Of a stretch of DNA of 64,000 nt, positions 41,552 to 48,697 are shown piece by piece. Position 1 is the stretch's first letter, and each line of letters opens with the position of its first letter. The position numbers and the translations under genes were made by a program. Source of the DNA: Saccharothrix sp. HUAS TT1 (GTDB taxonomy: Bacteria > Actinomycetota > Actinomycetes > Mycobacteriales > Pseudonocardiaceae); assembly GCF_040744945.1 (NCBI RefSeq), contig NZ_CP160453.1, positions 2,046,001-2,110,000 on the forward strand, written 5' to 3'. The notes beneath the pieces were generated by a model, which saw only the letters and a list, made by a program, of their open reading frames with translations, had not been told where the DNA came from and did no database searches.

Positions 41552-42031
41552 GTGCCGAACATCGGGCCGATCGAGCTGATCATCATCTTCCTCTTCCTGA
41601 TGGCAGGGGTGGTGGTGCTGGTCGTGGTGACGACGAAGAAGCGCAACCGGCAGCAGGGCCACCCGCCTCCCGGCTACGGCCAGGGCCGGCCGGGCTACGG
41701 CCCGCCCCCGGGTTACGGGCCACCTCAGGGCCACGGCCTGCCGCCGCAGGGTCAACCGGGCTACGGCCCGCCCGGTCACGGCTACGGCCAGCCGCCGCAG
41801 GGCCTGCCGGGCCAGGGTCAGCCGGGCTACGGCCAGCCAGGTCAGGTTCAGCCGGGCTACGGCCAACCAGGCCAAGCGCAGCCGGACTACGGTCAGCCGG
41901 GCCAGGGTCAGCCGGGCTACGGCCGGCCGGACCAGGGTCAGCAGGGCTACGGCCAGGGCCTGCCGCCGCAGGACCCGGGCTCCCACCCGCCCGGCCCACC
42001 GGCCGGCGGACCCCCTCCCCAGCAGGGTTGA
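41552..42031 (+). CDS. single-pass membrane protein with Pro/Gly/Tyr/Gln-rich repeat tail
   Basis: 159 residues from GTG 41552 (GGGGG 7 bases upstream). A short N-terminus ('MPNIGPIE') precedes one transmembrane helix ('[18 protein letters not shown]', about 8-25) and a basic stop-transfer 'TTKKRNRQQ'. The rest is disordered tandem 'PGYGQPGQ' type repeats. The basic side follows the helix, so the tail is probably cytosolic. I do not recognise a function; such repeats can drive condensation or bind cell-division or envelope partners. It lies 22 bases after glmM, so the two may be co-transcribed. Confidence 0.7.
   Translation: MPNIGPIELIIIFLFLMAGVVVLVVVTTKKRNRQQGHPPPGYGQGRPGYGPPPGYGPPQGHGLPPQGQPGYGPPGHGYGQPPQGLPGQGQPGYGQPGQVQPGYGQPGQAQPDYGQPGQGQPGYGRPDQGQQGYGQGLPPQDPGSHPPGPPAGGPPPQQG
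41665..41985 (+). repeat. in-gene tandem repeats coding for [12 protein letters not shown] units
   Basis: Degenerate 24-30 base units (gccgggctacggccagcc and variants) repeated about ten times inside the preceding gene. They code for Pro-Gly-Tyr-Gly-Gln/Pro motifs. Copy number may vary between strains by slippage. Confidence 0.7.
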
Positions 42032-42158
42032 GGGCAGCTTCGCGAAGGCAATCGACTTCGCCGATCGGCGGAACGCCGCCGTTCCGGGCTGCGATCCTTG
42101 GGCGGAACCCGGAACGCCGCCGTCGCGTCCGACCGGGGACGAGGGGAGGCATCAGCGC

Positions 42159-42467
42159 ATGTCGGGTTATCAGGCGAACGCGGGCGAGATGATGTCCTCC
42201 GCGACGACCATCCAAGGCGTCGCGGGCGACATCGACGAGTACAAGGCCAAGGTCACGTCGAGCGCGGTCACCGCCGCGAACTTCGGCCGTGAGCACACCG
42301 CGGGCGGTTCCCGCTACCTCGCCGGCTTGCCGAAGATCGCCGAGGCGATCACGGCCCACGCCACCGCGCTGCGCGGCCTCGCCGACAAGCTGCGTGAATC
42401 CGCCAACGGCTACGACTGGTCCGACCAGGGCAACGCCGACACGTTCAACAACACCGGGAACAAGTGA
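42159..42467 (+). CDS. small helical ESX-associated protein with YxxxD signal, second copy
   Basis: 102 residues from ATG 42159 with GGGGAGG upstream. It is mostly helical ('SGYQANAGEMMSSATTIQGV', 'KIAEAITAHATALRGLADKL') and carries Y85-DWS-D89 (YxxxD) near the C-terminus. It has no W-X-G turn. Its stop overlaps the next gene as TGATG, the same coupling as at 16180-16184. As I recall, a ~100-residue gene followed by a long Ala/Pro-rich gene lies at this spot in M. tuberculosis (Rv3440c/Rv3439c). It is probably the partner or escort of the large protein. Confidence 0.75.
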   Translation: MSGYQANAGEMMSSATTIQGVAGDIDEYKAKVTSSAVTAANFGREHTAGGSRYLAGLPKIAEAITAHATALRGLADKLRESANGYDWSDQGNADTFNNTGNK

Positions 42468-45277
42468 TGGCGCCGTCCTGGGAAGACGTCAAGAAGATCG
42501 TCGACGACCCCTCGGTCCCGCACGACCAGAAGAAGTCGCTGCTGGAGGCGTACTACGTCGCCGACGCCGAGGGGAACGTCCTCGGTGGCACGCACAACAA
42601 CGAGCTCGAGGAGTACCTGGACGACTACGACATCTCGTGGGGCGACGGCTTCGGCCAGTCGTTCGCCAACTCGATGCCGTGGAACGACAACTCCGAGGAG
42701 AAGCTGAACAGCGCGTACGACCAGGCCAAGAAGTCGTACGACGACGGCAACCGCGAGAGCCGGCAGCACGACGAGGACAAGCAGGCGGGTTCGGACGCGC
42801 TGGCGGCCTCGGAGCAGCGCGCGTCCGACGGCGGCGCGGGTGTGGCCAACTCCAACGAACTGCTCGACGCGGGCAAGCCGGGGTTGAAGTACTTCGAGAA
42901 CTTCCTGCCGGCCTACGAGAAGGCCAAGAGCATCATCGGCGTCGGCACCAAGGTCGACACCTCGATCGACAACCTGCACAAGCGCTACGACGAGCAGCGC
43001 GACATCGACTTCCACAAGATCGACATCGACATCGTGGAGCTGCGCCAGGTCGCGACGGACTCGCGCAACCGGCAGGCGGACGCCGAGAAGTCGATCGGCA
43101 AGGTCTGGGCGAACTGGACCGGTGGCGCGGCGGACAACTCGCGCCGGTTCGTCACCGAGATGTCCAAGAAGGCCGGCGCGCACGCGGACGCGATCGACCA
43201 CATCGCCGAGGTGACGCGGGCGACGTGCCACACGGTGTCCGGGCTGGTCAACGCCAAGGCGCGGACGATCCTCGAAGGCGTGCAGAGCCCGTTCGACATC
43301 GCGGGCGTGAGCCCGGCGCAGGTCGAGCAGGTCGTGCAGGGCGCGACCAGCGACGACGAGTCGCTGCTGCGCCGCGTGGCCGGGTTCGTGAACTTCCAGA
43401 TCGACGACGAGGCGTGCGACGACGACGTGTGGAAGGAAGAGGTCCGCAAGAAGTCGCGCGAATGGCTCCAGGGCACCTTCCACAGCGACGTCAACGGCAA
43501 GTGGGAGCTGTTCGACACCATCTGCAAGACCACCAAGGAATCGGTCGACAAGGCCTGGGAAGAACTCGGCAAGCAGCTCGACGCGTTCAACACCAAGCCG
43601 TTCGAACCGGCCAAGGCGGAGCCGCCCGCGGACAAGCCGGGCGACAAGCCGGGCACGGGCGGGTCCGACCAGCCCGGCACCGGCGGTGGCACGCCCCCCG
43701 GCGGTGGTGGCGGCACGCCGCCCGGTGGTGGTGGCGGTGGCACCCCCGGCGGCGGCGGTGGCGGCACGCCGGAGATCCCGAAGCTGGAGAACCCGCTCGA
43801 CAAGGACGGCGACGGCAAGCCGGACGTGCCGGGCGACCTCGACGGCGACGGCAAGCCGGACACGGGCGCGGACCAGGACGGCGACGGCAAGCCCGATGGC
43901 AAGCCCGACGGCCTCAAGTCCGACGAGGAAGCGCCGGAGACCGTCACCATCAAGAGCGGCGACAACGAGATCAAGATCACCGAGCCGGACGCCGACGGCC
44001 AGGTGATGATCACCGTCGACACCCCGACCAGCGAGCCCAAGAGCTACCAGGTCGACTTCAGCGCGAACCCGGACGCGGCGAAGGCCCTGATGGGCCAGAA
44101 CGGCGGGGCAGCGCTGGCGAGCGCGCTGAGCGGCGCGACCCCGGTCGCGGCCGCGACGTCCGGCGGCCCGGTCGCGACCGGAGCGCCCGCCGGCGACGTG
44201 ACCCCGGTGCAGGCCGGAGCGGACGGCAAGGCGCTGATCGAGCTGGACGGCCTCGCCATCACGGCCGAGGTCGACCCGCTGACCGGTGAGATCAACCTGA
44301 CCGTCGACAACGGCGACGGCACGCCCGAGGAGTACGGCGTCGAGTTCGGCGAGGACGAGCCCGCCGGTTCCTCGCCCGCCGACCTGCCGGGCGACCTGGG
44401 CAGGCCGGGACCCGACTTCGAGCCGCTGATCGGCGACAACCCGGCGGGCCGGCCCGAGGGCGCGGTGTTGGCCGGTGCGTCCGAGGGCGCGGCGAGCTTC
44501 GGCCCGGCGCCCACCGAGGGCGCGTCGTTCGTCGGCCAGGGCTTCACCGAGCCCGTCGCGGCCCAGCCCGGGTTCACCGAGCCGTCGGCCGCGCCGGCGT
44601 TCACCGAGCCCGTCCAGGCGCAGCCCGCGCCCGGCCCGTCGTTCGACCAGGGCTTCAGCCAGGGCGGCGGCGGCTTCGGTGGCGGTGGCGGGGGTGGCTT
44701 CGGCGGCGGCGGCGGTGGCGACGGTCACGGCTTCGGTGGCGGTGGCGGCGGTCAGAACTTCGGCGGTGGCCAGGGCTTCAACGGCGGTCAGGGCTTCGGC
44801 GGTGGTCAGGGCTTCGGGTCGTTCGCGGCCGCGGACACCGGTGGCACGACCGCGCCCTCCGGCGCGTCCGTCTTCGGCGGTGGCGGCGGCAGCGGCTTCA
44901 ACGGCGCGGACTCGGTGCTCGGCGGCGCGAACGCGAGCAGCGGCCAGGACAGCCCGTGGAGCAGTCCGCCGTCGTCCTCCGACCAGGGCCTCGCCGACAC
45001 CAACGCCTCGCAGGCGGGCCAGGCCGGGTCGGCCACCCTGCCGTCCATGCAGGACGGCGCGACCGCGGGTCAGCCTTCCGGCTCCAGCACCGGCGGGGGC
45101 ATGATGGGCGGCGGGATGATGGGCGGCGGCATGGCGGGCGGCGGTCAGCAGCAGGGCGGCGGTGACACCGAGCGCAGCAGCGGTTCGGGCCAGTGGCGCA
45201 CCACCGGGTCGCTGTTCGACGACGACGACCTGAGCATGCAGCGGCTGGGCGGCCTGCTGGGCGAAGACCGCCGGTGA
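42467..45277 (+). CDS. large WXG-containing, Ca-loop and Gly-rich ESX substrate candidate
   Basis: 936 residues from ATG 42467 (GTG 42464 adds one codon). An N-terminal helical domain (1-390) has W217-T-G219 in 'VWANWTGGAADNSRRF'. Gly/Pro linkers follow at about 395-440, then three calcium-binding DxDxDGxxD-like loops ('DKDGDGKPD', 'DLDGDGKPD', 'DQDGDGKPD') at about 445-482. Two beta-rich segments with similar 'ITVD'/'LTVD' strands cover about 490-640, then long FGGG-type low complexity to about 800. A tail with 'GGGMMGGGMMGGG' ends 'LFDDDDLSMQRLGGLLGEDRR'. No signal peptide is present. It is likely exported by the ESX machine with its coupled small partner; function unknown. Confidence 0.75.
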   Translation: MAPSWEDVKKIVDDPSVPHDQKKSLLEAYYVADAEGNVLGGTHNNELEEYLDDYDISWGDGFGQSFANSMPWNDNSEEKLNSAYDQAKKSYDDGNRESRQHDEDKQAGSDALAASEQRASDGGAGVANSNELLDAGKPGLKYFENFLPAYEKAKSIIGVGTKVDTSIDNLHKRYDEQRDIDFHKIDIDIVELRQVATDSRNRQADAEKSIGKVWANWTGGAADNSRRFVTEMSKKAGAHADAIDHIAEVTRATCHTVSGLVNAKARTILEGVQSPFDIAGVSPAQVEQVVQGATSDDESLLRRVAGFVNFQIDDEACDDDVWKEEVRKKSREWLQGTFHSDVNGKWELFDTICKTTKESVDKAWEELGKQLDAFNTKPFEPAKAEPPADKPGDKPGTGGSDQPGTGGGTPPGGGGGTPPGGGGGGTPGGGGGGTPEIPKLENPLDKDGDGKPDVPGDLDGDGKPDTGADQDGDGKPDGKPDGLKSDEEAPETVTIKSGDNEIKITEPDADGQVMITVDTPTSEPKSYQVDFSANPDAAKALMGQNGGAALASALSGATPVAAATSGGPVATGAPAGDVTPVQAGADGKALIELDGLAITAEVDPLTGEINLTVDNGDGTPEEYGVEFGEDEPAGSSPADLPGDLGRPGPDFEPLIGDNPAGRPEGAVLAGASEGAASFGPAPTEGASFVGQGFTEPVAAQPGFTEPSAAPAFTEPVQAQPAPGPSFDQGFSQGGGGFGGGGGGGFGGGGGGDGHGFGGGGGGQNFGGGQGFNGGQGFGGGQGFGSFAAADTGGTTAPSGASVFGGGGGSGFNGADSVLGGANASSGQDSPWSSPPSSSDQGLADTNASQAGQAGSATLPSMQDGATAGQPSGSSTGGGMMGGGMMGGGMAGGGQQQGGGDTERSSGSGQWRTTGSLFDDDDLSMQRLGGLLGEDRR

Positions 45278-45301
45278 TCGGCTCCGACGGGGGGAGGGCA
45301 C

Positions 45302-45823
45302 GTGTCTGATCTCGACTCGCTGGAAGCCGTCAAGCGACGGCTCGAAGGCATCAAGTCCGAGCACTCGGCGCGGATGGAGTTGGCCGCGCGCAAGTTCGAG
45401 GAGTCGAACAAGGCGACCGCGGAGAGCCACAAGAACTTCGTGGAGAAGGAGAAGCGGCTCGTCGAACGCCTGCGCGAGATGGCGAAGGCCAAGCGCGAGG
45501 CGGCGGAGAACCGGAACAATCCGAAGGAGTACGCGTTCGGCCCGTCCGACGACGACGCGCCGCCGGACGAGATCGCCCGGGAGCTGGCCGAGCTGGAACG
45601 AGCGCGGGCCGCGAACGCGGCGGCCCAGGCGCCGGCGGGCGAGGGGTTCCTGCGCGGTCCCGAGCCCGCGCAGCGCGCCCCGTGGGGTCGGGCTCCGAGC
45701 GGTCCGCCGGCGCCACCGCCGCCGCCGGTGCAGCCGGCCCGCCCGCCCGCGCCGCCGCCCAGGCGACGTCCGCAGCAGGTCGAGGACGACGACGACTTCG
45801 GCGGTCAGAGCTGGTTGACGTGA
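45302..45823 (+). CDS. coiled-coil, proline-rich ESX-locus protein with acidic C-terminal motif
   Basis: 173 residues from GTG 45302, after GGGGGGAGGG. Residues 5-72 are a highly charged continuous helix, probably a coiled coil ('EKEKRLVERLREMAKAKREA'). Residues about 105-160 are Pro-rich ('PPAPPPPPVQP'). The end is 'VEDDDDFGGQSWLT', like the ending of the protein at 37489 ('GDDEDFSQARILY'). I do not recognise the family. It is probably co-transcribed with the two upstream genes and ends the extended ESX region. Confidence 0.7.
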   Translation: MSDLDSLEAVKRRLEGIKSEHSARMELAARKFEESNKATAESHKNFVEKEKRLVERLREMAKAKREAAENRNNPKEYAFGPSDDDAPPDEIARELAELERARAANAAAQAPAGEGFLRGPEPAQRAPWGRAPSGPPAPPPPPVQPARPPAPPPRRRPQQVEDDDDFGGQSWLT

Positions 45824-45827
45824 CCCG

Positions 45828-45851
45828 TGAGCCCCGCCTCGGCGGGGCTCA
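45828..45851. terminator. hairpin between convergent genes
   Basis: Arms tgagccccgcc and ggcggggctca (11 bases, very short loop) lie right after the coiled-coil gene and overlap the stop codon of the leftward hydrolase gene. It could act on both strands. Confidence 0.6.
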
Positions 45852-46688
45852 TCGCGTTGCGGGCAGCGCGGGCGACGTGCTCAGCGGACCGCGCTGGAAG
45901 GTCAGCACGGCGCCCTTCACGTCCTCGTTCAGCAGCGCGTCCCACTGCTTCTCGCCCTTGAGCGTGCGCAGCAGGAACGCCGTGGTCAGCGCCCGCGCCA
46001 ACCGCTGCGCCGCCCGTTCGCCCTTGCCGTCGAGCAGCAGCTCGCTCCAGTGCCGCCCCTCGGCGAACCCCAGGTGGCTGGTCTTCGGCAGCGACCGCAG
46101 CTGCACCGGTCCCTGCCACGCCTCCGCGATCGCGTCCGCGTGCCCGACCGGCGGCGCGATGCGGTCCTCACCGCCCGCCAGGTGCAACCCGGGCACGGTC
46201 ACCCTCCGGGCGGCGTCCAGGGCCGACGGCCGGGTCTCCGACGCGGCCAGCGTCACGACCGCGCGCACCCGCGCGTCGTCCGCCGCCGCGAGCACCGCCG
46301 CACCGCCGCCCATCGAGTGGCCGGCGACCGCCAGCCGCGACTGGTCGACGCTGATCCCGCCGTCGCCCAGCCGCACGCCGGTGCACACGTCGAGGGTCGT
46401 CCTCAGGTTCCCGGCGAGCAGCCGCGACGACATCAGCGGACCGCGCTGGGTGCCCGGCGCCGCCGCCACGAAGCCCCACGACGCCAGGTGCCGCAGCAGC
46501 GCCCGGTACCGGTTGACCGGCTGCAACCAGCCGTGGCCGAACGCCACGGCGGGCAGCCCGAGCCCGGCCGCGGGCGTGTAGACCAGGCCCGGAAGGCCGA
46601 CCAGCGCCAGGTCGCCGCGCAGCACGGGGTGCTCACCGGGCCTGCTGAGCTGGTCGAGGACCTGCTTCGCCGTGTAGCCGCTCACCAC
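45849..46688 (-). CDS. alpha/beta hydrolase (dienelactone hydrolase/lipase-like)
   Basis: 279 residues, probably cytosolic. The oxyanion-side 'AFGHGWLQPVNRY', nucleophile Ser125 in 'VAGHSMGGGAAV', Asp175 in 'LAGGEDRIAPP' and His205 in 'KTSHLGF' make a complete triad. Substrate is unknown. The start is GTG 46688 or the next codon GTG 46685, without a good ribosome binding site. A hydrolase of this size in this place also occurs, as I recall, in M. tuberculosis (Rv3438). It is divergent from glmS, with an operator-like palindrome between them. Confidence 0.85.
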   Translation of the reverse strand: MVSGYTAKQVLDQLSRPGEHPVLRGDLALVGLPGLVYTPAAGLGLPAVAFGHGWLQPVNRYRALLRHLASWGFVAAAPGTQRGPLMSSRLLAGNLRTTLDVCTGVRLGDGGISVDQSRLAVAGHSMGGGAAVLAAADDARVRAVVTLAASETRPSALDAARRVTVPGLHLAGGEDRIAPPVGHADAIAEAWQGPVQLRSLPKTSHLGFAEGRHWSELLLDGKGERAAQRLARALTTAFLLRTLKGEKQWDALLNEDVKGAVLTFQRGPLSTSPALPATR

Positions 46689-46728
46689 GCGAACGGTAGT
46701 CGATCGAGGTCGTGCCGCGCACGCCTAG

Positions 46729-46744
46729 ATTGGTCTACACCAAT
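46729..46744. promoter_or_regulatory. DasR-type (dre) operator-like palindrome
   Basis: ATTGGTCTACACCAAT matches the Streptomyces dre consensus (A-Y-TGGTCTAGACCA-R-T, from memory) at 15 of 16 positions, with 6-base perfect arms. It lies 76 bases upstream of the glmS GTG and 41 bases from the hydrolase start, so it could control either. DasR is a GntR-family repressor released by amino-sugar phosphates, which fits glmS. Confidence 0.7.
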
Positions 46745-46806
46745 TACGTCACCCACCTGGGCAAACGCGGTGAAGTGGCCCTGTCGGGTGATGCCGCTGG
46801 TCTAGT

Positions 46807-46812
46807 TACGCT
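46807..46812 (+). promoter_or_regulatory. glmS -10 element, probable leaderless start
   Basis: TACGCT (TANNNT) ends 7 bases before the glmS GTG at 46820, so transcription would start at or next to the first codon. There is no Shine-Dalgarno sequence in front of this GTG. The -35 is weak. Confidence 0.45.
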
Positions 46813-46819
46813 GTGCGGC

Positions 46820-48682
46820 GTGTGCGGAATCGTGGGATATGTGGGACACAGGTCGGCGCTGGACGTCGTGCTCGACGGACTTCGACGGCTGGAGTACCGG
46901 GGCTACGACTCGGCAGGCGTCGCCGTCCTCGACGGCGCGGGCGGCCTGGCCGTCGAGCGCAAGGCCGGTCGCCTGACCAACCTGGAGACCCGGCTGGACG
47001 AGGTCGGGCGCGAGGCGTTCGCGGGCACCGCCGGCATGGGCCACACCCGGTGGGCCACGCACGGCGCGCCGGTCGACCGCAACTCGCACCCGCACCGCGA
47101 CGCCACCGGCCGCGTCGCCGTCGTGCACAACGGCATCATCGAGAACTTCGCCGCCCTGCGCGCCGAGCTGGAGGCCGACGGCGTCGAGATGGCCAGCGAC
47201 ACCGACACCGAGTCCGCCGCGCACCTCATCGCCCGCGCGTACGACGAGGGCGACACCAAGGGCGACCTGGAGGCGAGCGTCCGCGCGGTGGTCCGCCGCC
47301 TCGAAGGCGCGTTCACCCTCGTCGTCACGCACGCCGACCACCCGGACGTGGTGGTGGCCGCCCGCCGCTCGTCGCCGCTGGTCGTGGGCGTCGGCGAGGG
47401 CGAGACGTTCCTCGCCAGCGACGTGTCCGCGTTCATCGAGCACACCCGCGAGGCCGTCGAGCTCGGCCAGGACCAGGTCGTGGTGATCGACCGCGACGGC
47501 TACCGGGTCACCGACTTCGACGGCGGCGCCGCCCAGGCCAAGCCGTTCACGGTGAACTGGGACCTGTCGGCCGCCGAGAAGGGCGGCCACGAGTACTTCA
47601 TGCTCAAGGAGATCGAGGAGCAGCCGGAGGCGCTGGCCAACACGCTGCGCGGGCACTTCCGCGACGGCCGGGTCGTGCTGGACGAGCAGCGGCTGTCCGA
47701 CCAGGACCTGCGCGACGTCGACAAGGTCTTCGTGGTGGCCTGCGGTTCGGCCTACCACTCCGGCCTGGTCGCCAAGTACGCCATCGAGCACTGGACGCGG
47801 CTGCCCGTCGAGGTCGAGCTGGCCAGCGAGTTCCGCTACCGCGACCCGGTGCTGGACCGCGACACGCTGGTCGTCGCCGTGTCGCAGTCCGGTGAGACGG
47901 CCGACACGCTGGAAGCCGTCCGGCACGCCCGGGCGCAGAAGGCGCGGGTGCTGGCGGTCTGCAACACCAACGGCGCGCAGATCCCGCGCGAGTCCGACGC
48001 CGTGCTCTACACGCACGCCGGACCGGAGATCGGGGTCGCGTCGACCAAGGCGTTCCTGGCCCAGATCGCGGCGAACTACCTGGTCGGGCTGGCCCTGGCG
48101 CAGGCGCGCGGCACGAAGTACCCGGACGAGGTCGCCCAGGAGTTCCACCAGCTGGAGGCCATGGCGGACGCCGTGGGCAAGGTGCTCGGCACGGTCGAGC
48201 AGGTCCGCGCGCTCGGCCGCGAGCTGGCCGACTCGAAGGCGGTGCTGTTCCTCGGCCGGCACGTCGGCTACCCGGTGGCGCTCGAAGGCGCGCTGAAGCT
48301 CAAGGAACTGGCCTACATGCACGCCGAGGGCTTCGCGGCGGGCGAGCTGAAGCACGGGCCGATCGCGTTGATCGAAGAGGGCCTGCCGGTGGTCGTGGTG
48401 ATGCCGTCGCCCAGGGGGCGCGCGGTGCTGCACTCGAAGCTGGTGTCGAACATCTCGGAGATCCAGGCCCGGGGCGCGCGCACGATCGTGATCGCCGAGG
48501 AGGGTGACGAGACGGTTCGCCCGTTCGCGGATCACCTGATCGAGATCCCGGCGGTGCCGACGCTGCTCCAGCCGTTGATCTCCACGGTGCCGCTGCAGGT
48601 GCTGGCGGCGGAGATCGCCCGCAGCCGCGGCTACGACGTGGACAAGCCGCGCAACCTCGCCAAGTCCGTCACGGTCGAGTAG
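46820..48682 (+). CDS. glmS: glutamine-fructose-6-phosphate aminotransferase (isomerizing)
   Basis: 620-residue enzyme making glucosamine-6-phosphate from fructose-6-phosphate and glutamine, the entry to UDP-GlcNAc. The N-terminal glutaminase has the catalytic Cys2 ('MCGIVGYVGHRSA'), 'RLEYRGYDSAGV' and 'GHTRWATHGAP'. Two SIS domains follow (about 290-430, 'CGSAYHSGLVAKY', 'SQSGETADTLEA'; and 460-600). The end is 'DKPRNLAKSVTVE'. GTG 46820 puts Cys at position 2 as needed for catalysis; the longer upstream frame would bury it. No glmS ribozyme is present or expected. Product goes to GlmM. Confidence 0.97.
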   Translation: MCGIVGYVGHRSALDVVLDGLRRLEYRGYDSAGVAVLDGAGGLAVERKAGRLTNLETRLDEVGREAFAGTAGMGHTRWATHGAPVDRNSHPHRDATGRVAVVHNGIIENFAALRAELEADGVEMASDTDTESAAHLIARAYDEGDTKGDLEASVRAVVRRLEGAFTLVVTHADHPDVVVAARRSSPLVVGVGEGETFLASDVSAFIEHTREAVELGQDQVVVIDRDGYRVTDFDGGAAQAKPFTVNWDLSAAEKGGHEYFMLKEIEEQPEALANTLRGHFRDGRVVLDEQRLSDQDLRDVDKVFVVACGSAYHSGLVAKYAIEHWTRLPVEVELASEFRYRDPVLDRDTLVVAVSQSGETADTLEAVRHARAQKARVLAVCNTNGAQIPRESDAVLYTHAGPEIGVASTKAFLAQIAANYLVGLALAQARGTKYPDEVAQEFHQLEAMADAVGKVLGTVEQVRALGRELADSKAVLFLGRHVGYPVALEGALKLKELAYMHAEGFAAGELKHGPIALIEEGLPVVVVMPSPRGRAVLHSKLVSNISEIQARGARTIVIAEEGDETVRPFADHLIEIPAVPTLLQPLISTVPLQVLAAEIARSRGYDVDKPRNLAKSVTVE

Positions 48683-48697
48683 GGCAGGCTTGGCCCC

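Noticed and set aside
42464..45277. Large Gly-rich gene as a PE/PPE protein or an adhesin with a Sec signal
   Set aside because: There is no PE or PPE motif near the start and no signal peptide; the W-X-G turn and coupled YxxxD partner fit an ESX substrate better.
46743..46820. glmS ribozyme upstream of glmS
   Set aside because: The region is short, lacks the conserved ribozyme core and is largely promoter and operator; glmS also appears leaderless.
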